This document shows positions 1 through 6,965 of a stretch of DNA of 10,795 nt, piece by piece; position 1 is the first letter of the stretch; each line of letters opens with the position of its first letter. Source of the DNA: Bacillota bacterium (GTDB lineage Bacteria; Bacillota; UBA4882; UBA8346); the NCBI GenBank assembly GCA_023415375.1, contig JAEZKW010000157.1, positions 1 to 10,795 of the forward strand, in the 5' to 3' direction. The position numbers and the translations under genes are program-made. The notes below the pieces were generated by a model. It saw only the letters and a list, made by a program, of their open reading frames with translations. It made no database searches and was not told where the DNA came from.

Positions 1-1850
1 AAATTAGGACAATCCTGGCGATGGACGGAGACACCCTTACCCCGGGTAATAAAGCCTACAATAGGGTCTCCTGGTACAGGGCTGCAGCATTTTGAAAAAC
101 GGACCAGCAAATTGTCGACACCCTTGACCTTTATGCCTTGCCCTAAGCGGCGGGTCTTCTTACGTTCCTCGGACTCCGGTTTAAAGGGCTTCACTGTTTC
201 TTTTTCAAGACCCATTTTGCCAATAACTTGATTGGCAGTTACCTTAAGATCACCAACAGCGGCCAGTAAATCATCAAGAATTGTAAAACCCAGTTTTTTA
301 GCAATATCCAGTAAGTTATCCTGGCGCATATTTTCCTGGATATCCAGTCCGTGTTTCCTGAGTTCCCGTTCGATCATTTCACGACCGATTTGAATATTCT
401 CTTCACGCCGTTGTTCTCGGAGCCATTGCCGGATCCGGTTTTTGGCCTTGGTGGTTTTTACAAACTGCAACCAATCGCGACTTGGACCCGAACTTTGCTT
501 GGAACTAATGATTTGAATAATGTCGCCGTTTTTCAACTGATAGTCAAGAGGGACTAACCTGCCGTTCACCTTAGCTCCTGCGCATTGGTGGCCAAGAGTG
601 CTATGGATGCTATAGGCAAAATCAACCGGAGTCGATCCGGCCGGTAAATTCTTGACATCACCTTTAGGAGTGAAAATGAACACTTCATCGATAAATAAGC
701 CTATCCGCAGTGTCTCCATAAACTCTTCGGAATCTTTCATTTCACCTTGCCATTCGATGAGATGGCGCAGCCAGGCTATTTTTTCATGCAACTCTTTATC
801 ATCGGGAGTGTTTTCCTTATATAACCAATGGGCAGCAATTCCATACTCGGCCGTCCGGTGCATCTCCCAAGTTCGGATTTGAATCTCCAGGGGTTCCCCG
901 ATCGGACCGATAACTGTCGTATGGAGTGACTGGTACATATTGGATTTCGGCATTGCCACATAGTCCTTAAAACGTCCAGGCATTGGCTTCCAAAGGGTGT
1001 GCACAATACCCAAAACTTCATAGCAATCTTGTACCGTTGGAACAATAACCCTAAGGCCCATTAAATCGTAAATTTCACTGAAATCTTTAGCTTGTTCTTG
1101 CATTTTTTCATAGATACTGAAAAAATGTTTGGGACGCCCCTGAACTTCAGCTTTTAATTCAATTTCAGCCAGAGCCCGTTGTAATGTCTGTTTGACTTCA
1201 TTGATGATACCTTCACGTTCTTGGCGTTTCTTGGCTACTTTGTTGACTAAATCATAATAAGCCTCGGGATCCAAATAACGTAGGGCCAAATCTTCCAATT
1301 CCCACTTGATTTTCCACATTCCCAAGCGGTGCGTTAAGGGAGCATAAATTTCCAAAGTCTCTTTAGCGATTTTTTTCTGTCGCTCCTCGGGAAGATGCTT
1401 CAGGGTCCGCATGTTATGCAGTCGGTCAGCTAGCTTGATGATAATCACTCGGAGATCCTGGGTCATGGCAAGAAACATTTTCCGGAGATTTTCCATTTGT
1501 TGTTCTTGCTTACTTTGAAAAGCCAGGCGGCTTAATTTAGTGACTCCATCAACCAGTAAAGCAACTTCAGAGCCAAATTGCTTCTCAATTTCTTCAATAC
1601 CGATTTCGGTGTCTTCCACGACATCGTGGAGAAAAGCGGCAGCGATCGAAGTAGTATCCATACCTAAATCAAATACAATAGCCGCTACTTCCAATGGATG
1701 TTGGATAAAATCCTCACCGGATTCACGTTTTTGTCCTGCATGAGCTGCTTTGGCAAATTCATAAGCTGCTTTGAGTTTTCCAAGATCAGCCGTTGGCTTA
1801 CTTTCTCCGATTTTGGTCAATAATTCGTCAATTGTGCTTGGCTCAAACAT
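1..1850 (-). CDS. relA: Bifunctional (p)ppGpp synthetase/hydrolase, RelA/SpoT family (partial, C-terminus outside window)
   Basis: Makes and degrades the alarmone (p)ppGpp from GTP/GDP and ATP in the cytoplasm, setting the stringent response. About 616 residues are present from ATG at 1850; the frame is open at the left edge, so the C-terminal ACT domain is missing from view. Seen in order: HD hydrolase domain with the HDVVED motif (H75, D76, E79, D80); synthetase domain with RFKD at 293-296, which is the RXKD form found in bifunctional Rel enzymes and not the EXDD form of synthetase-only RelA; YQSLHTT; EIQIRT with E322 at the place of the family's catalytic Glu; TGS domain around 382-440; and a conserved Cys region beginning with C588-C589. 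Both active centres look intact. The ATG directly follows the recJ stop codon, and a GGGGG run inside the recJ end serves as ribosome binding site, so the two genes are probably cotranscribed and translationally coupled. Confidence 0.96.
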   Translation of the reverse strand, partial: MFEPSTIDELLTKIGESKPTADLGKLKAAYEFAKAAHAGQKRESGEDFIQHPLEVAAIVFDLGMDTTSIAAAFLHDVVEDTEIGIEEIEKQFGSEVALLVDGVTKLSRLAFQSKQEQQMENLRKMFLAMTQDLRVIIIKLADRLHNMRTLKHLPEERQKKIAKETLEIYAPLTHRLGMWKIKWELEDLALRYLDPEAYYDLVNKVAKKRQEREGIINEVKQTLQRALAEIELKAEVQGRPKHFFSIYEKMQEQAKDFSEIYDLMGLRVIVPTVQDCYEVLGIVHTLWKPMPGRFKDYVAMPKSNMYQSLHTTVIGPIGEPLEIQIRTWEMHRTAEYGIAAHWLYKENTPDDKELHEKIAWLRHLIEWQGEMKDSEEFMETLRIGLFIDEVFIFTPKGDVKNLPAGSTPVDFAYSIHSTLGHQCAGAKVNGRLVPLDYQLKNGDIIQIISSKQSSGPSRDWLQFVKTTKAKNRIRQWLREQRREENIQIGREMIERELRKHGLDIQENMRQDNLLDIAKKLGFTILDDLLAAVGDLKVTANQVIGKMGLEKETVKPFKPESEERKKTRRLGQGIKVKGVDNLLVRFSKCCSPVPGDPIVGFITRGKGVSVHRQDCPN

Positions 1851-3563
1851 TTAGTTTGACCCCCGTACTACAACATCTTTTAAATTTAATTGAATCTGGA
1901 CATTCCCATTCCAATTATTTTCTTCCAGAGAAAAAGCCAAATCCACTTCAGAAGTTGTAGCCAGCTCGGGCTGGATAAACCCCATATTAAAACCAATCCC
2001 TTCACATATCACATTATGATCAGAAACTTTTAATTTCAGGTGTTTACCATTTTCGCCAACGCTTTTATAATCAACCAAGTCCACTGACTTGCAACCTAAA
2101 ATGGGTGTTGGATTGCTGGAACCGCAAGGCCCAAGTTTCGTCAATTCGCGGGCCAAATCAATAGTAATCCTATTCAATTCGATTAATCCTTCAATTTGGA
2201 TCGTTGGTATCAGTGCTTCCGGGGTAAGGGTTGTTTTGGCTTCCCTCAAAAAAGTCTCCCGGAAAGCTGGAATATTTTCCCGCAAAATGCTCAATCCGGC
2301 GGCAAATTCATGCCCGCCGAATTTAATCATATGTTCCTCACAATGCTCAAGTGCATTAAAAAGATTAAATCCTTGAATACTTCGGCCGGAACCCCGGCCT
2401 TCCTCACCATCAAGACCTATTAAAATGACCGGTTTATTATAGAGCTCCACCAATTTGGAGGCCACAATACCGATCACTCCTAAATGCCAATTTTCACCGG
2501 CTAGTACCAGCGCATGTTCATTTTTAAAAGAAGGATTGGCCTCAATTTGGGCTTTTGCTTCTTGCAACACCCCGAACTCTATTTCCTGGCGTTTTTGGTT
2601 CTCTTTTTCAAGTTCCTTTGCCAAATCCATCGCTTGAAGGGGATCGCTTGTCAGAAAAAGCTTTACTCCCAAACAAGGATTGGCCATTCTCCCGGCTGCA
2701 TTCACCCGTGGAGCCAACAAATACCCAATGTGCCCACTGGTGATTTCACGCTCTTGCAAGGCAGCTCCCTGAATTAAGGCCTTTAAACCGACATTCGATG
2801 TCTTTTGAATTTTTTCCAATCCAAATTTGACTAAAACCCGATTTTCTCCCAGCAGAGGAACAATATCAGCCACCGTTCCAAAAGCAACCAAGTCCAAATT
2901 GGCCATTAAACGTTCGCCAATCTCGGGAATTTCAGTCGCCAGGCCTTGTAATAATTTAAAGGTAACTCCCACTCCAGCGAGCTGGGGAAAAGGGTAACCT
3001 GTACCCGGTACCTTCGGATCAATTAAAGCATAAGCGTCCGGTAAAGTATCTTTGGACTCATGGTGATCGGTTATGATTAAATCAATGCCTTTCGACTTTA
3101 GAAATACCGCCTCTTCCACAGCACTAATACCACAATCCACCGTAATTATTAATGTAACCCCTTTGGCAAGCGCTTTGTCTAAAGAACTTAAATGCAGCCC
3201 GTAACCTTCTTCCAGTCTTTTGGGGATGTAGTAAATAAGTTTCCCCGGTAAATATTTGGATAATACCCTAATCATGACTGAAATAGAGGTAATTCCATCT
3301 ACATCATAATCACCATATATTAAAACTGTTTCTTGATTATGAATAGCACGTTTTAACCGTTCCACAGCCCGCCTCATGTCTTTAAACAAAAACGGGTCAT
3401 TCAAGTCTTCGAGCGTGGGTGATAAAAAAGCTTCCGCTGCAATAACATCCGTAATACCACGGTTGCAAATTAACTGGGCAAGCAGCGGGGAGATTCCCAA
3501 TTGCTGAGCCATTTGAAAAGCATTATTATTTAAATTTTCAGTCAGCTTCCATCTTTTACTCAT
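1851..3563 (-). CDS. recJ: Single-stranded-DNA-specific 5'-3' exonuclease RecJ
   Basis: Degrades single-stranded DNA 5' to 3' in recombinational and mismatch repair, using metal ions bound by DHH-family motifs. The protein is 570 aa, close to the compact E. coli form. With MSKRWK as residue 1, motifs are DYDVDG (85-90), VDCG (around 142-145), TDHHE (165-169, the DHH signature), DHHA1-type GRGSGRS (389-395) and GGHEFAAG (416-423), then a C-terminal OB-like region from about 480. The frame is open upstream to an ATG at 3680, which would add 39 residues. I chose ATG 3563 because GGGGAG sits 5 bases before it, the family's N-terminus normally begins close to this KRWK segment, and the extra 39 residues look like leader sequence (hydrophobic then basic, no RecJ features). 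relA follows with no spacer. In many Bacillota apt lies between recJ and relA; it is absent here. Confidence 0.95.
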   Translation of the reverse strand: MSKRWKLTENLNNNAFQMAQQLGISPLLAQLICNRGITDVIAAEAFLSPTLEDLNDPFLFKDMRRAVERLKRAIHNQETVLIYGDYDVDGITSISVMIRVLSKYLPGKLIYYIPKRLEEGYGLHLSSLDKALAKGVTLIITVDCGISAVEEAVFLKSKGIDLIITDHHESKDTLPDAYALIDPKVPGTGYPFPQLAGVGVTFKLLQGLATEIPEIGERLMANLDLVAFGTVADIVPLLGENRVLVKFGLEKIQKTSNVGLKALIQGAALQEREITSGHIGYLLAPRVNAAGRMANPCLGVKLFLTSDPLQAMDLAKELEKENQKRQEIEFGVLQEAKAQIEANPSFKNEHALVLAGENWHLGVIGIVASKLVELYNKPVILIGLDGEEGRGSGRSIQGFNLFNALEHCEEHMIKFGGHEFAAGLSILRENIPAFRETFLREAKTTLTPEALIPTIQIEGLIELNRITIDLARELTKLGPCGSSNPTPILGCKSVDLVDYKSVGENGKHLKLKVSDHNVICEGIGFNMGFIQPELATTSEVDLAFSLEENNWNGNVQIQLNLKDVVVRGSN

Positions 3564-3568
3564 CGTAG

Positions 3569-3574
3569 CTCCCC
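3569..3574 (-). promoter_or_regulatory. Ribosome binding site of recJ
   Basis: GGGGAG on the minus strand, 5 bases before ATG 3563. It decides the recJ start in favour of MSKRWK over the in-frame ATG at 3680. The upstream ATG has no comparable site: the bases before it are AT-rich (ATTTGATTAAAA). Confidence 0.7.
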
Positions 3575-3596
3575 ATATTTTGCGTCTATACGTTTT

Positions 3597-3610
3597 TGCG
3601 TGTACACGCA
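3597..3610. repeat. 14-base perfect palindrome in the recJ leader
   Basis: TGCGTGTACACGCA is its own reverse complement. It lies 34 bases upstream of the chosen recJ ATG and so within the probable 5' untranslated region, where it could be a protein-binding dyad or a small RNA hairpin. No named operator is recognised. Confidence 0.5.
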
Positions 3611-3804
3611 GCGGCGCGATTGGTACTAAAAACTGCAGTCCAAAAGCCGCAAGAACGCCAATCTCCATGATAGCAATCATTTTTAATCAAATAGTTAACA
3701 GTTACTATTCGGGATTTTTTTGTTCTTTCCTGCTATTTTCTTTGCATTCCGCTACTTCCTCAAATGATCCTTCCAGTATGTATTATTGTTTTCCAAATTG
3801 GCAA

Positions 3805-3849
3805 AAATGATGTAACATCTTGATCTAGCATCAGAATGTTACATTATTT
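3805..3849. repeat. Inverted repeat with 16-base arms in the divergent region
   Basis: Arms are AAAATGATGTAACAT and ATGTTACATTATTTT (one more A/T pair can be added at the outside), separated by about 17 bases. One position mismatches as DNA and becomes a G-U pair in RNA. The arms carry the words TGTAACA (3811-3817) and TGTTACA (3837-3843). It could be an operator for a dimeric regulator, or a terminator-like hairpin framed by A and T runs. No gene ends beside it, which favours an operator. Confidence 0.5.
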
Positions 3850-3931
3850 TTAAAAATACCGTTATTCAATAAAAGAACCTTTGTTACACTGGAAGGCTCG
3901 ATATCGAAATATGAACAATCTTCCAAATAAG

Positions 3932-3960
3932 TTGACAAAATATTATGTTATTAGTTATAC
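3932..3960 (+). promoter_or_regulatory. Sigma-A-type promoter of the lytic transglycosylase gene
   Basis: TTGACA at 3932-3937, a 17-base spacer, and TTATAC at 3955-3960. The -35 is a perfect consensus and the spacing optimal. The predicted start near 3967 gives a leader of about 88 bases. A TGTAACA word (3964-3970) overlaps the predicted start and matches words in the upstream inverted repeat, so a repressor or activator could act here. Confidence 0.75.
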
Positions 3961-4039
3961 TGGTGTAACATGTCTTATTCATAGCTATAAACAAATTTAG
4001 CAGAATATTGTCACGACTATTGAATGATTATGAAAGAAG

Positions 4040-4047
4040 AAGGAAGG
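4040..4047 (+). promoter_or_regulatory. Ribosome binding site supporting a TTG start
   Basis: AAGGAAGG lies 7 bases before TTG 4055. It decides the start, because the two upstream ATGs at 4024 and 4030 are in another frame, and the next in-frame ATGs lie inside the membrane segment. Confidence 0.7.
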
Positions 4048-4054
4048 AAAATAT

Positions 4055-4624
4055 TTGATTTTACAAAAGGGATTTCGTTTAAAGTTACTGTTGATAGCCT
4101 TTTTAATGATGACAATTATAGGTAGTACTACATATTTGATTCAAGAAATGAATAAAATCAATCAACAAAATAAAGCAAGGCAAATCGTATCCGATAAAGT
4201 AACCACTGTCATGAGGAGGTTTAATTGCAATAATCCTGAAATCCATGACGCTATTATGGATACATTCGATCCGGTTTTAATCGCAATTATAATTGGCGTG
4301 GAAAGTGAATATAAGGTTAAGGCGGTCAGTCCGGCCGGTTGCCGGGGCCTCATGCAACTCTCACCGGATAAATTGGATGACTGGCAAAATATCCATAAAA
4401 ATATCCAAGTGGGATCAAAGTATCTACAGGAACAGATTCAATACTTTGGTAGCTTGGAGTTGGCGATAGCTGCTTATAACGCAGGCCCGGGCTCAGTATC
4501 CAGGTATCAGGGAGTTCCCCCTTATGTCGAAACAAAAGCCTATGTCCAAAGAGCTAAATTGTTGAGTCTGGCCTTTGATCATTTTTTACCCTGGACCACC
4601 GAACGGACCAGGCAAATGCTATAA
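4055..4624 (+). CDS. Membrane-anchored lytic transglycosylase, SLT domain
   Basis: Cleaves the MurNAc-GlcNAc bond of peptidoglycan outside the membrane, giving 1,6-anhydro ends; typical roles are wall remodelling, spore-related processes or making room for envelope machines. 189 aa. A basic start (KGFRLK) and hydrophobic segment at about 10-29 form a signal anchor; residues 30-60 are a hydrophilic linker; the SLT domain spans about 65-175. It shows the catalytic Glu E83 in GVESEY, then VSPAGCRGLMQL (91-102), a QVGSKYL helix (118-124) and AYNAGPG (140-146). This is the short YjbJ/Slt70-C-type layout, with no LysM or other wall-binding domain. The start is TTG, supported by AAGGAAGG 7 bases upstream. 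It is the only convincing plus-strand gene, transcribed from its own promoter and ending at a strong terminator. Confidence 0.93.
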   Translation: MILQKGFRLKLLLIAFLMMTIIGSTTYLIQEMNKINQQNKARQIVSDKVTTVMRRFNCNNPEIHDAIMDTFDPVLIAIIIGVESEYKVKAVSPAGCRGLMQLSPDKLDDWQNIHKNIQVGSKYLQEQIQYFGSLELAIAAYNAGPGSVSRYQGVPPYVETKAYVQRAKLLSLAFDHFLPWTTERTRQML

Positions 4625-4653
4625 TGGCGGAAACTTAAGTACATTGTTATAGT

Positions 4654-4745
4654 AAAACCTCCGTTCCGTATTGAACTAAACTGTTACCGGCTTTTAGCTG
4701 GTAGCAGTTTAGTTAGTAATCTTCGGGATGGAGGCTCTTTTTACT
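4654..4745. terminator. Two-tier hairpin, probable bidirectional terminator
   Basis: An inner 18-bp stem (AACTAAACTGTTACCGGC at 4674-4691 with 4697-4714, loop TTTTA, two G-U pairs) sits on an outer 11-bp stem (CCTCCGTTCCG at 4658-4668 with CGGGATGGAGG at 4724-4734, two G-U pairs), separated by an internal loop. On the plus strand it is followed by CTCTTTTTACTTTT; on the minus strand by TTTTACTA. It lies between the converging transglycosylase and chemoreceptor genes, as expected for termination in both directions. Confidence 0.85.
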
Positions 4746-4756
4746 TTTAAGATTCC

Positions 4757-6373
4757 TTAAAATTGACGAGGGTCTTTTTCAAGCGGAATTACATCTTCCG
4801 GAGAAACGACTTTCGTTTTTGCTTTATCCGTCAGTAAAGTATTCTGACCGCCAGCCCCAATCGCTTTTAGATCCTGACTGGAATGAAGGCTTTGATGATT
4901 GACCTCATAACGTGCATTTAGATTCTCGTTCCCCAGCACGCTTTTCATACCATTGACGATCTGTGAAAGTTCCCGGACGATTGTACGCATACCTTCAGCT
5001 TGAGCATTCAACTCTTCGGATGCCGAGGCACTCTCCTCCGCAGTGGCAGCATTTTGTTGGGTCACGCTCTCCATTTGGGTCATTGCCTTATTCACTTGCT
5101 CTACTCCTTGGGCTTGTTCCTCACTGGCAGCCGAAATCTCATTGATTAATTCGTTGACTTTTTTTGCCCGAATGGTTATTTCATTCAAGACTTCACGTAC
5201 CTTTTCGGCGACGGAGACACCTTTACCCGATAATTCAATATTGGCTTCAATAATCGCGGTGGTATCTTTCGCTGCCTGGGCGCTCCGCCCCGCCAAATTT
5301 CTAACCTCTTCCGCCACTACGGCAAACCCCATACCGGCTTCCCCGGCTCTTGCCGCCTCAATTGCCGCGTTCAGGGCTAGAATATTAGTCTGAAAGGCGA
5401 TATCATCAATCACTTTAATGATTTTCGCAATTTGATCGCTGGATTTCTTAATCTCCTGGATTGAACTCATCATCTCCTGCATTTCACTAGTGCCCCTGCC
5501 GGCGGATTCATCTGCCTGTTCCGACAGTTGGGCCACCTGCTTTATATTGGCGACGTTTTGTTGCAGCATGGATGAGGTTTCTTGTAAAATGGATGATGTT
5601 TCTTCAATGGAGAATGCCTGTTCGGCGCTGCCTTGTGATAACTGTTGGGCGGAGGATGATAGTTGAACAGAAGCCGCAGCAACTTGATTGGAGCTTTGAT
5701 TCATGTTGGAGACGATCTGATTGATAGGTTTGGTAATACTACGGATAATGATGATGGCGCTGATAATTCCCAAAATAACACAGCTGACCACCAATACCAA
5801 TAATAATCCGAAAGAGTTGGTGAATGTTTGAATCGCACTGTAATCAGCCGCTATACTTTCAGCGCCGATTAAATCAGCAAGTTTCGCCTGCATTTCCATT
5901 GATTGCTGGAGTAAGGGGTCGGATTTATCTGCTAGTAGCGAAGCCGCTTCCGTCATTTTATTGGCATTGATCAGCTCGATTACTTGATCGTTGACGGGTA
6001 TATTCTTACTGCGGCTGGCAAGCCAACGTTCAAATGCTGCTTTTTCTTCTTTGGTAAAAGTAGCCTTTTTCAAAGTTTCAATCGCTTTCACCGATTCAGA
6101 ACGGGCTGCCATATTTTCACTGGTGAGCTGTTTTAAAATTTCCGGATCGCTGCTATATATAATACTCCCCCTGGTATTTTTGGAAATAAGCAGAGTTGCC
6201 CGCCTTATTGTTTCAATCATTTTTATCTTTTCGGTATTGCTCATTATCTCTTTCATTTTGGTATGAATCCGCCACATGCCAGTGAGCGCAATGCCCGCAA
6301 TCGCAAAAACTATTACAAATATCAAGCTGTAACCAAAAATAATTCGGGAGCTAAGTTTCGCCTTAATTTGCAT
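4757..6373 (-). CDS. Methyl-accepting chemotaxis protein (membrane chemoreceptor)
   Basis: Senses an extracellular ligand and controls CheA kinase through a cytoplasmic coiled coil; works in trimers of dimers with CheW and CheA. 538 aa. Transmembrane segment 1 is at about 11-33; the helical 33-186 region resembles a four-helix-bundle (4HB_MCP) sensor; transmembrane segment 2 is at about 187-211. The linker begins like HAMP (RSITKPINQIVSNM, 211-224) but passes straight into the Gln/Ser-rich signalling coiled coil (NQVAAAS...), so the second HAMP helix with its usual DEIG motif is missing. The conserved hairpin tip is at 339-371 (EAARAGEAGMGFAVVAEEVR...). The C-terminus ends EKDPRQF with no CheR-tethering NWETF-like pentapeptide. 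ATG 6373 is preceded by GGAGG with a 7-base gap. No che or fla genes are in view, so this is an orphan receptor. The ligand cannot be told from the sequence. Confidence 0.96.
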   Translation of the reverse strand: MQIKAKLSSRIIFGYSLIFVIVFAIAGIALTGMWRIHTKMKEIMSNTEKIKMIETIRRATLLISKNTRGSIIYSSDPEILKQLTSENMAARSESVKAIETLKKATFTKEEKAAFERWLASRSKNIPVNDQVIELINANKMTEAASLLADKSDPLLQQSMEMQAKLADLIGAESIAADYSAIQTFTNSFGLLLVLVVSCVILGIISAIIIIRSITKPINQIVSNMNQSSNQVAAASVQLSSSAQQLSQGSAEQAFSIEETSSILQETSSMLQQNVANIKQVAQLSEQADESAGRGTSEMQEMMSSIQEIKKSSDQIAKIIKVIDDIAFQTNILALNAAIEAARAGEAGMGFAVVAEEVRNLAGRSAQAAKDTTAIIEANIELSGKGVSVAEKVREVLNEITIRAKKVNELINEISAASEEQAQGVEQVNKAMTQMESVTQQNAATAEESASASEELNAQAEGMRTIVRELSQIVNGMKSVLGNENLNARYEVNHQSLHSSQDLKAIGAGGQNTLLTDKAKTKVVSPEDVIPLEKDPRQF

Positions 6374-6378
6374 AATAC
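6374..6378 (-). promoter_or_regulatory. Leader immediately before the chemoreceptor start
   Basis: On the minus strand GGAGGCGGTATT precedes ATG 6373. GGAGG is a full Shine-Dalgarno core 7 bases from the start, so the start of the chemoreceptor is well defined. The interval given covers the spacer next to the ATG; the GGAGG core lies just beyond it, at about 6381-6385. Confidence 0.6.
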
Positions 6379-6460
6379 CGCCTCCAATAATCTGTCCACA
6401 TACGTTTGTAATTTCACGTTTGTTAACCTGGAATACTTTGCTTATAATAAAAATGACAGG

Positions 6461-6598
6461 CTATTCTCCCATGCAAGATTTAATTGTTGCTTCAAATCGG
6501 CCAGTTTCTCCCGATTTACGGATCTTGGCAATCTCCAAAAACAAAATCACTTTTTCCGACAATTTGATAAAAACTTCCCGCCTTGAGTTGACTCCCAT
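6461..6598 (-). CDS. Candidate small protein of 45 aa upstream of the chemoreceptor (uncertain)
   Basis: An ATG frame from 6598 ends at TAG 6461-6463, 87 bases before the chemoreceptor ATG. The predicted peptide begins MGVNSRREVF and ends ATIKSCMGE; it is rich in Lys, Arg and Glu with one amphipathic stretch around residues 9-27, and I do not recognise it. A GAGGAG purine run abuts the ATG with no spacer, which is too close for normal initiation and argues against translation from this codon. An in-frame TAG lies a short way upstream, so the frame cannot extend. It may be a chance frame in the chemoreceptor leader. Confidence 0.22.
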   Translation of the reverse strand: MGVNSRREVFIKLSEKVILFLEIAKIRKSGETGRFEATIKSCMGE

Positions 6599-6710
6599 CT
6601 CCTCTGTGTTGATATTTAACTAGTCTTCTCCAAATTTGAAGACTGTTACACTTCAAACAACTATTCGGTGAAAATTATAGAATACATAATTATTAAGTCG
6701 GAAAAACCGA

Positions 6711-6739
6711 TTGAAAACTTTATATAATATCGCTATAAT
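6711..6739 (+). promoter_or_regulatory. Strong sigma-A-type promoter with no evident gene
   Basis: TTGAAA at 6711-6716, a 17-base spacer, and a perfect TATAAT at 6734-6739, pointing right. It faces the ends of the minus-strand MFS/FAD cassette. Downstream there is no plus-strand ORF of normal size with a ribosome binding site, so the product could be a small RNA, an antisense transcript to MFS transporter 1, or nothing. The surrounding sequence is AT-rich, which raises the chance of a false match, but spacing and both boxes fit well. Confidence 0.55.
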
Positions 6740-6742
6740 ATA

Positions 6743-6758
6743 AAAAATTATAATTTTT
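6743..6758. repeat. 16-base perfect AT palindrome next to the orphan promoter
   Basis: AAAAATTATAATTTTT is its own reverse complement and would overlap the start point predicted from the promoter at 6711-6739. It could be an operator-like dyad, but in such AT-rich sequence it may be chance. Confidence 0.35.
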
Positions 6759-6965
6759 GGTGCGCGTTTTTATTCCAGCATGGCCTGTATATGAGAAAAC
6801 ACCATTCCGGTTGCTTCCGGAGAAACCTGGGATATTAAGTCTAATGCCGATAACCCATATGGTCAATAACATGCAAAAAAATCACTGGGATGTTCACTGC
6901 AATAATTTATGAAGATAACTTAATGCCTCAAACTACAAGGCGTCCGAAAATATGATTTGTTGGAG

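Larger units (their letters stand above)
3564..4054. other. Divergent intergenic region between recJ and the lytic transglycosylase gene
   Basis: 491 bases without a convincing gene. Contents, left to right: the recJ leader with a 14-base perfect palindrome (3597-3610); a 24-codon minus-strand frame (3705-3776) with no usable start; a 16-base inverted repeat (3805-3849); a further TGTTACA word at 3882-3888; a good plus-strand promoter (3932-3960) and a leader of about 90 bases before the transglycosylase. I found no equally good minus-strand promoter for recJ; TTGCCA...TACATA near the inverted repeat is only a weak match. Confidence 0.7.

Noticed and set aside
2089..2777. Several plus-strand open frames across recJ
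   Set aside because: They are antisense shadows of the conserved RecJ reading frame with no start signals.
3689..3721. AATAGT/ACTATT inverted repeat followed by a T run, resembling a plus-strand terminator
   Set aside because: The stem is weak and AT-only, and no plus-strand gene ends there.
3705..3776. 24-codon minus-strand frame upstream of recJ reading like a hydrophilic protein tail (ends KEQKNPE)
   Set aside because: No start codon before an in-frame stop and no upstream coding sequence to which it could belong.
4030..4125. 31-codon plus-strand frame starting at ATG 4030 and overlapping the transglycosylase
   Set aside because: It has no ribosome binding site of its own and runs out of frame through a well-supported SLT gene.
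4963..5393. Plus-strand open frames across the chemoreceptor
   Set aside because: They are antisense shadows of a gene with clear family motifs, and have no ribosome binding sites.
6494..6518. Sigma-28-like match upstream of the chemoreceptor (TAAA-N13-GCCGATTT, minus strand)
   Set aside because: The spacer is about two bases too short for the usual TAAA-N15-GCCGATAA arrangement, and the two boxes are also arms of a small hairpin (AAATCGG/CCGATTT).
6760..6965. Riboswitch, for example a c-di-GMP type, behind the orphan promoter
   Set aside because: I could not match the conserved core of any riboswitch class I know, and no gene follows in the right direction.
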